The notes beneath the pieces were generated by a model. The model did not search any database. It had not been told where the DNA came from and worked only from the letters and a program-made list of their open reading frames with translations. Of a stretch of DNA of 64,000 bases, positions 17,722 to 26,779 are shown one piece after another. Origin of the DNA: Variovorax sp. Root318D1 (GTDB lineage: Bacteria > Pseudomonadota > Gammaproteobacteria > Burkholderiales > Burkholderiaceae_C); the NCBI RefSeq assembly GCF_001424835.1, contig NZ_LMCQ01000006.1:1-64000 (forward strand), written 5' to 3'. Position 1 is the first letter of the stretch; each line of letters opens with the position of its first letter. The position numbers were made by a program, and so were the translations under genes.

Positions 17722-18939
17722 TCAGGCCCTCACCGCATCCGCTTCGATCACGACGGGCACGGAATCGAAGCCGTGCTCGTTGCCGGTTCCCCCGAGGTGG
17801 GGTTTCACGGGGCGATCGGGGTCCAGCTGGATGGAAGCGATCGTCTCGAAAAAATGCGTCATGGCCTTGGACAACTCGCGTCGGGCGAGGACGGCGCCGA
17901 TGCAGGTGTGGACCCCGCGGCTGAACGACAGATGCTCACTCACGTTGGGCCGGTCGATGTTGAACTCCTCGGGGTTCTCGAAGACGTCTTCGTCCATGTT
18001 GCCGCTGCCGGTGCACAGCTTCACGATGGAGCCCTTGGGAATCGTCACGCCGCGGATCGTGATGTCCTCAGCTGCGATACGAGGGTTCGACTGCAGCACC
18101 GGCCGGTAGCGCAGGGTCTCGTCAATGAAGGCGGGGATGCGCGTGCGATCGTCCTTGATGCGCCTGAACAGCGCCGGGTCCTGCGCCAGGATGCCGATCG
18201 CGCTGCTGAGGGTGAAGGTGGTCGTTTCATGTCCACCCGTGAACAGCATGTTCATGAAGTCGGCCACGTTGCGCACGGACAATTTGCCGCCCGGTACCGC
18301 GTTCTGGGCAAGCAGCGAGCCGATGTTGTCTTCCGGATGTGCGATGTAGTCGCGCACCACACCTTCGAGGAACGCGACAAGATCCGCCTGGCCCTTGTGG
18401 TCTTCCGGCTTGCCTGGCAAGCCGAAGGCCTGGCCCATTGCCCTGAGCGAGCAGCCGATCCAATAGTCGATCTGTTGCGGGTCGATCTTGATCCCGAGCA
18501 TGTGGTTGACCACTGCCGCCGGGAACAGCTGGCAGTACGTGGCGGCGTCGCCACCCCGGCCGTCCAGCAGGTACTGGAAGGTCTCGCGGTTGATGCGGTC
18601 GATGGCCGCATCGATCAGATCGATGCCCTTCTTCGACAGATGCGATTGCACGCTGCTGCGGATCGTGGTGTGCTCGGGCGGATCCTTGAACATCAGCCAG
18701 CCGACGGTGTCCGTGACCGCGGCGGAAAACCGCTTGTGGTCCAGTGCCGCCGCCTTGATGTCGTCGTACTTCGTGATCATGTAGACCACATTGCCGTTCG
18801 GCAGATCGACCCGGTGTACGGGGTCGTTCTCTCGGCACCAGCGATAGTGTTCGTATGGAAAGACTTGGTAGGTCTGCGTGCCGAAGTCCCAGGCCAGGTC
18901 ATCGTGGGCCACTTTGCGTGTACGGGCGTGATAGGTCAT
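17722..18939 (-). CDS. Cytochrome P450
   Basis: Soluble bacterial class I P450 of 405 residues. It has the I-helix oxygen-activation motif FTGGHETTTF, the ExxR in DETLRYRP and the heme-thiolate loop FSRGVHTCIGAVLARRE with the axial Cys. Electrons should come from the co-transcribed ferredoxin and reductase. As second gene after the binding protein, it probably performs the first oxidation of the imported compound (hydroxylation or O/N-dealkylation). The substrate cannot be told from the sequence. Confidence 0.94.
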   Translation of the reverse strand: MTYHARTRKVAHDDLAWDFGTQTYQVFPYEHYRWCRENDPVHRVDLPNGNVVYMITKYDDIKAAALDHKRFSAAVTDTVGWLMFKDPPEHTTIRSSVQSHLSKKGIDLIDAAIDRINRETFQYLLDGRGGDAATYCQLFPAAVVNHMLGIKIDPQQIDYWIGCSLRAMGQAFGLPGKPEDHKGQADLVAFLEGVVRDYIAHPEDNIGSLLAQNAVPGGKLSVRNVADFMNMLFTGGHETTTFTLSSAIGILAQDPALFRRIKDDRTRIPAFIDETLRYRPVLQSNPRIAAEDITIRGVTIPKGSIVKLCTGSGNMDEDVFENPEEFNIDRPNVSEHLSFSRGVHTCIGAVLARRELSKAMTHFFETIASIQLDPDRPVKPHLGGTGNEHGFDSVPVVIEADAVRA

Positions 18940-18993
18940 TTGTGTTTCACCTTCATTGACGCACCAGGGGTGCGATGGTCTTTTCCGGGGGTT

Positions 18994-20142
18994 TCACTGC
19001 TCAGGAGGTGCCAGCAGGCCGGCGTCGTCTATGACACCGAAGCGTTGCCACTTGCCGTTGCGGACGATGGACAGCGGAAAGTTCTTCTTCACCTCGCGCA
19101 GCTTGTTGAAGCTGACCCGACCCATGACGGTCATGACTTCGGTGGTCTCCAGCGCCGCACGGATCCTGGCCGGCTCGTCCGACTTTGCGTTGCGCAAGGC
19201 AGCCAGCAGGACGGTCGTCGCGGCATGCGTCGTCGCGGCCACCGCAGCTGCGGGCGTTCCTGTCGCCGCCTTGTAGCGGCCGAGGAAGTCCACGATCGCC
19301 GGGTCCTGTGAGCCCCAGTCGATGACGTTGGTGATCACGGTGCCTTCGGCTGCCGGGCCGGCGATGTCGATGAATTGCTGTGGACTGAGCGATTCCGCAC
19401 CCATGATGTCGGCCGTGACGCCGGCGCTTCGCAATTGCGACACCAGCGGGCCTCCGGTGAAATAGAACCCGGTGGCATAGATCGCTTGCGGGTTGTCTGC
19501 CTTGATGGATGCGATCAGCGGCCCGAACTGGCGATCGGTCGGTGCGTATTCGTACTCCTTCACGATCTCCAACCCAAAGCGTGGCGCCGCTTCCTTGAAG
19601 CCCGCAACCAGCGCCTTGCCGAAGTCCGTCTTCACCGTGAGCAGCACGACGCGCTTCTTGTGCAGCAGCTCGCTCATCGCCTTGGCAGCAGCGCGGCCCT
19701 GCACTTCGCCCACGCTGGTGACGCGGAACATGTAGTTCCCGCCCCGCGTGATTTCGGGCGCCGAGGACACCGCGACCACGTAGGGCAGTTGCGCCTTCTG
19801 GAAAACCGGTGCGGCGGCGCGCGCCGGCGCGGAATAGGCGGCGGAGATCACCGCGCGCACGCCCTCGCCAATCAGGCGGTTGGCAACCTGCGCCGCGTGT
19901 TCAGGCTTGCCCTGGTCGTCCTCGACGACGAGCGCAAGCTTTCTGCCGGCGATGCCGCCTTGCGCGTTGGCCTGCTCGATCGCCACCCGGGCGGCTGCGA
20001 GTGCTGCATTGCCGTCGGCCGCGGCAGGACCGGTGAGGCCGGCATGAAAGCCGATCTTGATGGGGGCCTGCGCCCACGCGCCTGAGGCCAGGCCGGCGGC
20101 AAGCACCAAGCCGGCGGCCCAGCGCAGCGACTTATTCAACAT
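18994..20142 (-). CDS. LIV-type ABC importer periplasmic substrate-binding protein
   Basis: Protein of 382 residues. A signal peptide (RWAAGLVLAAGLASGAWAQ) precedes the Leu/Ile/Val-binding-like start PIKIGFHAGLTGPAAADGNA and the NAQGGIAGRKLALVVEDDQG segment. It is the first gene of the 18-kb operon and the natural partner of the LivHMGF set 7 kb downstream. Related receptors in Burkholderiales bind aromatic acids. The divergent LysR gene begins 236 bp away. Confidence 0.92.
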   Translation of the reverse strand: MLNKSLRWAAGLVLAAGLASGAWAQAPIKIGFHAGLTGPAAADGNAALAAARVAIEQANAQGGIAGRKLALVVEDDQGKPEHAAQVANRLIGEGVRAVISAAYSAPARAAAPVFQKAQLPYVVAVSSAPEITRGGNYMFRVTSVGEVQGRAAAKAMSELLHKKRVVLLTVKTDFGKALVAGFKEAAPRFGLEIVKEYEYAPTDRQFGPLIASIKADNPQAIYATGFYFTGGPLVSQLRSAGVTADIMGAESLSPQQFIDIAGPAAEGTVITNVIDWGSQDPAIVDFLGRYKAATGTPAAAVAATTHAATTVLLAALRNAKSDEPARIRAALETTEVMTVMGRVSFNKLREVKKNFPLSIVRNGKWQRFGVIDDAGLLAPPEQ

Positions 20143-20273
20143 GTTTTCGTGCTCCTTCAGAACGTTGGTCGGGCTAGCGATCTGTGTACTTTTTGGGGCC
20201 TTTTTCTATCCCCGGGAGCCGAATGATGGGCGCGCAAAGTCCCCGTGACAATTAGAAAAATAAGTGCTCGATA

Positions 20274-20287
20274 TAACGTTTTTGTTA
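20274..20287. promoter_or_regulatory. Candidate LysR site TAAC-N6-GTTA in divergent promoter region
   Basis: The 236-bp region between the operon's first gene and the LysR gene is A/T-rich around 20250-20295 and holds a short inverted repeat TAAC/GTTA. LysR proteins bind partly symmetric T-N11-A-like sites in such positions. The arms are short, so this is a weak call. Confidence 0.3.
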
Positions 20288-20378
20288 AAACGCCACCCCC
20301 TGAATCCAGGCTCGTCTTGGTTGCTGCGATGATTCGCGTCTTGCCGCTCTCGCGGGAATGCATATCAGGAGACATCCG

Positions 20379-21326
20379 ATGGCCAAACTGGATTGGTACA
20401 TCCGCGCCGGATTGAAGCTGCGCCACCTGCAGGTCCTCGTGGCCCTCGATGACCTTCGTCATCAAGGCAAGGTGGCCACCGCCATGAACGTGACGCAGCC
20501 AGCGCTGTCCCGCACGCTGACGGATTTGCAGGCGGCCATGGGCCATGCGCTTTTCGAACGTACCGGTCGCGGACTCCGGCCGACGCCTTACGGTGAATGT
20601 CTGATCCGGCACGCTCGCAAGGTCCTGCAGGATCTGTCGGAGGCAGGCGAGGAACTGCACGCGCTGGCCACGGGAACGTCCCGCAAGATCCGTGTAGGCG
20701 TGCTACCGGCGTCGGCCGGTTGGCTGCTCCCCAAGGCGCTGATGCTCTTCAAGCAAGCCTCTCCCAAGTCGTCGATCATGGTTCGCGAGGCCACCATGGA
20801 CGTCCTCCTGGGAGAACTGCGGCTCGGGCACCTTGATCTCATCGTCGGCACGTTACCGTCCCAGTTGGCCGCAACGAACCTCGAGGAAAAGGCCCTGTTC
20901 GAGGACGCGACCATGCTGGTTGCCCGCAACGGCCACCCGCTGGCGCGGGGCGAATGCAAACCGACTTGGCGCCAACTGGTGGAATGTCCGTGGGTGTTGC
21001 CGCCACATGACTCGCTGCTGCGCCAGCCCCTGCTCACCGCATTCGAAATGAACGGCGTCGAACCGCCCATCAGTTTCGTCGAGACGCTTTCGCTGAACGT
21101 CACGCTCGCTTACCTGCAGGGCAGCGACGCGATCGCGACTTTGCCCGCCTCGCTCGTCCACAAGTATGCGGAACTCGGCACCCTGGCCCCACTGCGCACG
21201 GAGATGCCGCGCCTGGTTCGCCCGGTGGGACTGTTGTGGTTGCGCGGACACTCGCCCTACACCGGAGATGCCACCTTCGCTGAGTGCCTGGAGCAGGCGG
21301 CGCAAGAACTGTTCATCGGCACGTGA
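20379..21326 (+). CDS. LysR-family transcriptional regulator
   Basis: Protein of 315 residues starting MAKLDWY; AGGAGA at 20367-20372 is a good ribosome binding site and decides this start over the ATG at 20358. The HTH is at about residues 16-55 (LQVLVALDDLRHQGKVATAM, then TQPALSRTLTDLQ), with the usual co-inducer domain after residue 90. It resembles the GbpR/CbbR-like subgroup with a short N-terminal extension. Divergent from the 21-gene operon, it is the likely pathway activator. Confidence 0.9.
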   Translation: MAKLDWYIRAGLKLRHLQVLVALDDLRHQGKVATAMNVTQPALSRTLTDLQAAMGHALFERTGRGLRPTPYGECLIRHARKVLQDLSEAGEELHALATGTSRKIRVGVLPASAGWLLPKALMLFKQASPKSSIMVREATMDVLLGELRLGHLDLIVGTLPSQLAATNLEEKALFEDATMLVARNGHPLARGECKPTWRQLVECPWVLPPHDSLLRQPLLTAFEMNGVEPPISFVETLSLNVTLAYLQGSDAIATLPASLVHKYAELGTLAPLRTEMPRLVRPVGLLWLRGHSPYTGDATFAECLEQAAQELFIGT

Positions 21327-21428
21327 GCTTCTGAGCCGCCGCTCCCCGGATCCCTCTTCGCTTGGCCCTGGCTCGGGATGCAAGACTTCAACACACGCCG
21401 TGCAAACCTCCAGCCGAAGCCAAAAAAA

Positions 21429-24400
21429 CTATGGCCGATCGCCTTCGACCGGCTGTGTCGCCGCCTGCACGTTGTTGCGGCCCGCCCGCTTGGCCTGATA
21501 GAGCTTCTCGTCCGCCTGCCCGACCAGTGCGGCGGCGGTTGCAGTGCCGCCCTGGTAGAACGCCAGGCCGATGCTCGCTGTGACTTTGATGGTTCGCTGC
21601 TGCCCGACAACGAAAGGTGTTTGCATGACCATGACGAGCTTCGTGGCGGCGGAGACCGCAATGTCGGCATGGGGCAGCCCCTCCATGATCACGGTGAACT
21701 CGTCGCCGCCCAGGCGCGCGCGCACGTCGGTGGAGCGCAGGCCCTGCGACAACCTGCTCGAGAAAGCCTTCAGCAGCTCGTCGCCCGCTTGATGACCGAA
21801 TTGGTCGTTGATCTGCTTGAAGCCGTCGATGTCCAGGTACATCAGCGCCATCAGGGCGCCTGCGCTCCGGCTGCGGTCCATGGCCTCCCCCAGGCGCGCC
21901 TCGAAGCCCGCGCGGTTGGCCAGACCGGTGAGCGGATCGATCTGCGCCAGATTCACCAAGCGCTTCTCCTCCAGCTTCTGGCGCGTGATGTCGGTGATCA
22001 CGGCGTGGAAGCCGACGATGGCTTCGGTGTTTGCGGCGGGCTGGGGAATGTACTGGGCCTCGTAGCAGTTGTAGCTGTCGCTCTGGTTGACTTCGCTCTG
22101 GAAGGTGACCACCTCACCGGCCAGGGCGGCGCGGATGTGCGGCTTGACGCTCTCGTAGGCAGGGTCGCCCAGGAGTTCATGGACGGTGTGTCCCTGGATC
22201 TGGTCTCGGGACAGCCCGAACTCGCGCTCGTAGGCCAAGTTGTTGAAGCGGTAGCGCTCGTCCGCGTCGATGTAGGCCACGCGCATTGGCAGCGCGTCGG
22301 CCACGGTGCGCAGGCGGGCCTCGCTCTCCTGCAGCGCTTCTTCCGCCTCGTGATGCGCCGTGATGTCGCTGTCGAGCGTGTAGAGGCCCATCACCTCGCC
22401 CTTTTCGTTGCGCTCGGGCACCAGCGTGGCCTGGATGTCGCGACGCCCGCCGGGCCCCGTCACTCTGCGCTCATAGGTCACCTGGCGCCCGCCCAGGGCC
22501 GTCCGGATGTACGGCTCCATCTGCGCCCACGCCTCGTCGCCGTAGAACGCTTGCAGGCTCCGGCCGAGCAGCTGCTGGGGCTCGACCCCGAACCAATCCT
22601 GGTAGGCCTTGTTGACGAACCTGAAGCGCAGGTCCCGGTCGATGTAGGAGACCAGTGCGGGCAGATGGTCCGTCACCATGCGCAAGCGGTGCTCGCTTTC
22701 GCGCAGTGCCTGCTCCGCGGCCTTGGCCGCCGAAATGTCGCGCATCAGCCCCGAGAAATACTCCACCTTGCCGAGCTTGTCGCGGTGCGCAATCACCATG
22801 TGGCTGACCGGAAACTCCTGCCGCTTCGCATCCCACACCATCGACTCGCCCACCCAGACGCCAGTGCTGACCGCGGTGGGCACCACCTCCGACCTGAATC
22901 TCTGGATTGTCTTCGGCGGATTGAAGTCGGCCACGCTCAGCTGTTCGATCGGTGCCTGGGGATCGATTCCCGTGCGGCGGCGCGCGGCCGGGTTCATGTA
23001 GATGACCCGGCCGGCCGCATCGAGCTGGACGATGTAGTCGGTCGTCATGTCGAAGACGGCCGTGAGCGTGCGAAGGGCCCGCTCGGCCCGCGTGCGCTCG
23101 GTGATGTCGGTCACCGTTCCGACATGCCCCAGGACGCGGCCTCTTGCGATCACGGGACGGCTTCGCAATGCCACCAGCACCTGGGTGCCGTCCTTGCGAT
23201 GCAGCCGGCGCGTGGCGTTCAGCGGTTCGGCCGCGCTGACGAGGCGAATCCAATCCTGGCGGACCTTCTCCCGGATCTCCTCGCGCACCAGCGTGAGCCA
23301 GCCTTCTGCCGCCTCCTCACGCTCGAGCCCGTGGATCGCCAAGTACTCGTCGTTCACATAGGTCATGCGGCCGCCACTGTCGCAGCGGAACAGCCCCACG
23401 GGCGATGCATCGGTGACGGCTGCCACCTCGAGCCGCTGCTCTCGCAGCTCGGTCATCAATGCATCGAACTCGCGCGCCAGATCGCCGCGCTCGTCGTTGG
23501 CGACCACATCGAGCTTGACCTGGCTGTCGGGTGAATGGCGCAGAGTGCGTATCGCGTTGCTCAGCGCCTCCAGGGGACGCATGACCCAGGCCGTGCCCAG
23601 CCAGACGAGAAACGCGCAGCCCAGGCCCAGCCAAAACAACTGCAGCAGCAGGTTTCGCCTCGCCAGTTCCAGGGGCGCGTAGGCAGCGCGTGCTGGCACG
23701 ACCAGGCGCAGGTCCCAGTCGGCGCTGCGCACCGTGGCGTGTGTTGCCAGGTCGTTCTCGGGACCGTCGGTGAAGGCCACCGTGGTGGCGGCGGGCTTGA
23801 GCAGCCACTTCGGATCGGGATGCATCACGATCCGGGGCGACTCGCCGCGCGTGACGATTTCGTAGTGACCGCCGCGGCCGACGGTGGCGCGGCTGAGATC
23901 GCCCAGCACGTTGGCGCGCTGCAGGTTCAGCGCCGCGCCCAGCACGCCGACGAGGCGGCCGTCCGGTGCTTCGACGGGCACGGCCATCACCACGGCAGGC
24001 TGCTGGCTGCCCTTGGTGAGCAGGGGCGCCGAGATGGCGGGCTGGCGCAAGTCGCGCACCCGCTTGAAGTAGTCGCGGTCGGCGACGTTCGGCGGCTGGC
24101 CTGCAGGCGGATTGATCGCAACGATGGCGCCGTCCAGCGTGGCCAGCGCGGCGTTGTCGAACATCGCGCGCAGGTCCTTGTCCGCAAGGAAACGCTGCTG
24201 CGCCGCGGGATCGGCGAAGCCGCGCTCGCCTAGTTCGCGGGCCGCACGCGCCAGGGCGGCCAAATGAACGCCCAGCTTGTAGTCGAGATCCGCCGCGGCG
24301 CTTTCGGTCAACGCCTGCTGCTGCTCGCGCATCAGGTCGACGTACTCGCTGGAGAGGCTTCGGTACTGCCACCCTCCGGTGGCACCCACCAGGGCGAGCA

Positions 24401-24449
24401 CGAGCAATGTAATCAGCAGCGCGGTTTTCGTTCTCAACTTGAGCCGCAC
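21429..24449 (-). CDS. Membrane diguanylate cyclase with Cache, HAMP, four PAS and GGDEF domains
   Basis: Protein of 1006 residues. TM1 is near residues 10-28 (LLITLLVLALVGATGGW), followed by a periplasmic Cache-type sensor to about 265, TM2 near 268-290 and a HAMP-like stretch. Four PAS segments lie roughly at 350-470, 475-600, 605-720 and 730-845. The GGDEF domain is C-terminal: active site RLGGDEF is intact and an RSTD sequence five residues before it fits the product-inhibition I-site. There is no EAL domain. It should make c-di-GMP in response to a periplasmic signal. It stands alone, convergent with the LysR gene. Confidence 0.9.
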   Translation of the reverse strand: MRLKLRTKTALLITLLVLALVGATGGWQYRSLSSEYVDLMREQQQALTESAAADLDYKLGVHLAALARAARELGERGFADPAAQQRFLADKDLRAMFDNAALATLDGAIVAINPPAGQPPNVADRDYFKRVRDLRQPAISAPLLTKGSQQPAVVMAVPVEAPDGRLVGVLGAALNLQRANVLGDLSRATVGRGGHYEIVTRGESPRIVMHPDPKWLLKPAATTVAFTDGPENDLATHATVRSADWDLRLVVPARAAYAPLELARRNLLLQLFWLGLGCAFLVWLGTAWVMRPLEALSNAIRTLRHSPDSQVKLDVVANDERGDLAREFDALMTELREQRLEVAAVTDASPVGLFRCDSGGRMTYVNDEYLAIHGLEREEAAEGWLTLVREEIREKVRQDWIRLVSAAEPLNATRRLHRKDGTQVLVALRSRPVIARGRVLGHVGTVTDITERTRAERALRTLTAVFDMTTDYIVQLDAAGRVIYMNPAARRRTGIDPQAPIEQLSVADFNPPKTIQRFRSEVVPTAVSTGVWVGESMVWDAKRQEFPVSHMVIAHRDKLGKVEYFSGLMRDISAAKAAEQALRESEHRLRMVTDHLPALVSYIDRDLRFRFVNKAYQDWFGVEPQQLLGRSLQAFYGDEAWAQMEPYIRTALGGRQVTYERRVTGPGGRRDIQATLVPERNEKGEVMGLYTLDSDITAHHEAEEALQESEARLRTVADALPMRVAYIDADERYRFNNLAYEREFGLSRDQIQGHTVHELLGDPAYESVKPHIRAALAGEVVTFQSEVNQSDSYNCYEAQYIPQPAANTEAIVGFHAVITDITRQKLEEKRLVNLAQIDPLTGLANRAGFEARLGEAMDRSRSAGALMALMYLDIDGFKQINDQFGHQAGDELLKAFSSRLSQGLRSTDVRARLGGDEFTVIMEGLPHADIAVSAATKLVMVMQTPFVVGQQRTIKVTASIGLAFYQGGTATAAALVGQADEKLYQAKRAGRNNVQAATQPVEGDRP

Positions 24450-24702
24450 TGTGTCTCCTTCGCCGCCGAGGCGGTGGTTCTAGGCTGCATTTTTCGATGA
24501 TAGCAACGGGCCGCGAAGCGACCCGATCCAAAGTCCGCGTGAGGAATGCGCGTTGCCGTGGCGTGCCGAGCCATGCCGCTGCGACATATCTAGAAGTGGC
24601 GGGGTCGGATAGCGGCGTGCGCGCGGACTGGCGATAGTCCATCACGCCAGGGTAGGAGCTGAAGACATCCGCCGGCGCTTCATGGAACACGGAGACAAGA
24701 AG

Positions 24703-25740
24703 ATGGATATGCGCACCCGCGCCTGCCTTGCGGCAGGCCTCACCACCGCTTCGCTCGGATCGTTTCCCGCCCTCGCGCAAAGCGCATCGGCGGCAGACAG
24801 CGTGAGCATCTACGGCGTCGTCGACGCATACGTGGGTTCGCTGCGCCGCAGCGACCAGCCCGGCCGCACCAAGGTATTGAACAGTGGCGGCATGACGACC
24901 TCGTATTGGGGGGTACAGGGCAGCGAAGACCTGGGCGGCGGCCTGCGCTCGTTCTTTGCGCTCGAGAGTTTCTTCCAGGCCGACAGCGGTACCTTCGGCC
25001 GGACGACGGCCGACCCCTACTTCTCGCGCAATGCCTATGTCGGGCTCGGCGGCGCCTACGGACAGGTGAGCGCGGGCCGGCAGACCAATGCGCTCTACGC
25101 GGCCACGGGCAACTTCAATCCCTTTCTCGCATCGGCCAACCTGAGCCCGGTGATGCTGCAGGTCTGGAGCACGGGGTACAACCGCGCGGTGCTGGGCGAC
25201 AGCGTCTGGGACAACACGCTCCAGTACGCGTCACCTGACATGGCGGGGTTCCGCGTGTCCGCGGCCTACGGGCTCGGCGAGGTGACCAACCGCGGCGGCG
25301 TGCGCAACGTCAACCTGACCATCAACTATGCGAAGGGCCCGTTCGCGGCGGTGATCTCGGCGCAGCAGGTCAAGGCCGGTCCGGGCCTTGCGGCGCCGAT
25401 CTCGAGCCAGAAGGCGCAGATGGCCGGACTCTCGTACGACTTCGAGGCGGTGAAGCTTTACGGCCAGTACTTTCATACAGACACGCCCGACATTCGCACC
25501 ACCACGCGGACCGCGCAGCTTGGCGTGGCGGTGCCTGTGGGCGCCGGCCGCATCATGGCGTCGATCGCGCAGACGAAGAGGGACATGCCCATTGCCGATA
25601 CGAGCCGCACGACGGCAGCGCTCGGCTATGACCACTATCTTTCCAAGCGCACCGATCTCTACGCGGTCTATCTCTCGGACCGGCTCACCGGATACGAGCG
25701 GCGCGCAAGCCTGGCGCTTGGCATGCGGCACCGCTTCTGA
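24703..25740 (+). CDS. Burkholderiales-type outer-membrane porin
   Basis: Protein of 345 residues from MDMRTRACLAAG; GGAGAC at 24691-24696 is the ribosome binding site. A signal peptide ends near FPALAQ. The mature start SVSIYGVVDAYVG, the GSEDLGGGLRSFFALESFFQ strand-loop and the terminal GMRHRF with C-terminal Phe are signatures of trimeric general porins (Gram-negative porin family). Followed after 41 bp by a Bug gene, suggesting joint outer-membrane and periplasmic uptake of the same carboxylate. Confidence 0.92.
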   Translation: MDMRTRACLAAGLTTASLGSFPALAQSASAADSVSIYGVVDAYVGSLRRSDQPGRTKVLNSGGMTTSYWGVQGSEDLGGGLRSFFALESFFQADSGTFGRTTADPYFSRNAYVGLGGAYGQVSAGRQTNALYAATGNFNPFLASANLSPVMLQVWSTGYNRAVLGDSVWDNTLQYASPDMAGFRVSAAYGLGEVTNRGGVRNVNLTINYAKGPFAAVISAQQVKAGPGLAAPISSQKAQMAGLSYDFEAVKLYGQYFHTDTPDIRTTTRTAQLGVAVPVGAGRIMASIAQTKRDMPIADTSRTTAALGYDHYLSKRTDLYAVYLSDRLTGYERRASLALGMRHRF

Positions 25741-25781
25741 AGCCTCTTTGTGCAAGCTTGTTCCACAGTGAATCGAACCCT

Positions 25782-26759
25782 ATGAACACCTTCTTCTCAC
25801 TCTCGCGGCGGTCGGCGCTCGTGCTGGCCGCAGCCTCCATCGCCATGGGCGCAAACGCGCAGCCGGCCAGCACCAAGCCGATCCGCCTCGTGGTGCCTTT
25901 CGGGCCCGGCGGCGTGGCCGACCTCACGGCGCGCGTCGTCGCGCAGAAGATGTCCGAGTCGATGGGGCAAAGCATCATCGTGGACAACAAGCCCGGCGCG
26001 GGCGGCGTGGTCGCCGCCGACACCGTGGCCAAGGCGGCGCCCGACGGACTCACGGTGCTGCTGATGTCCAACGGCAATGCCGTGAGCGTGGGCCTGTTCA
26101 AGCGCCTGCCGTTCGACACCGTGCGCGACTTTGCGCCGGTTTCGACGATCGGCTATTTCGACCTGGCCGTGGTGACCTCGGCGGACTCCAAGTTCAAGAC
26201 CATGCAGGAGCTGCTCGCGCATGCGAAGGCACATCCGGGCACGGTCAACATCGGAACGATCAACGTGGGCAGCACGCAGCACCTGGCGGCCGAGCTGCTC
26301 AAGCGCAGCACCGGCATCGACGCGCAGGTGATCCCGTTCAACGGCTCGCCGGCCATGATCACTGCGCTGCGCGGCGGACAGATCGATGCCGGGGTCGAGA
26401 TCCTCGCGCCCCTCCTCGGGCAGATCAGCGGCAAGTCACTGCGGCCGATCGCGGTCATGGGCACGAAGCGCTCGTTCGCGTTGCCGGACACGCCGACCGT
26501 GGCCGAGAGCGGTGCGCCCAAGTTCAACGTGGCCTCGTGGAACGCCTTTGCGGTGCCCGCCAAGACGCCGCCGGCCGTCATCGAACGCCTGAACAAAGAG
26601 GTCCATGCCGCGCTGGCCGCGCCCGAGGTCAAGGACCGGCTGCGCCAGATCGGCGTCGAGGCACAGGGCAGCACGCCGCAGCAGCAGGCGGAGCTCTTGA
26701 AGAACGAGATCCAGCGCTGGTCGGAAGTGATCCGGCTGGCCGGCATTCCGAAGCAGTGA
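25782..26759 (+). CDS. Bug/TctC-family substrate-binding protein
   Basis: Protein of 325 residues starting MNTFFSLSRRSALVL, with a signal peptide ending in MGANAQ and the family motifs IRLVVPFGPGGVADLTARVV and VDNKPGAGGVVAADTVAKAA. It lies next to a porin gene and close to a LigI-like lactonase gene. It may therefore bind an aromatic di- or tricarboxylate such as a pyrone dicarboxylate precursor; this is inference from location. No TctAB is adjacent. Confidence 0.92.
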   Translation: MNTFFSLSRRSALVLAAASIAMGANAQPASTKPIRLVVPFGPGGVADLTARVVAQKMSESMGQSIIVDNKPGAGGVVAADTVAKAAPDGLTVLLMSNGNAVSVGLFKRLPFDTVRDFAPVSTIGYFDLAVVTSADSKFKTMQELLAHAKAHPGTVNIGTINVGSTQHLAAELLKRSTGIDAQVIPFNGSPAMITALRGGQIDAGVEILAPLLGQISGKSLRPIAVMGTKRSFALPDTPTVAESGAPKFNVASWNAFAVPAKTPPAVIERLNKEVHAALAAPEVKDRLRQIGVEAQGSTPQQQAELLKNEIQRWSEVIRLAGIPKQ

Positions 26760-26779
26760 GCGTCGCGCCGTGAGCCCCG

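Noticed and set aside
21378..23534. 718-codon plus-strand frame opposite the diguanylate cyclase
   Set aside because: Antisense shadow; the minus-strand protein has unmistakable PAS and GGDEF motifs.
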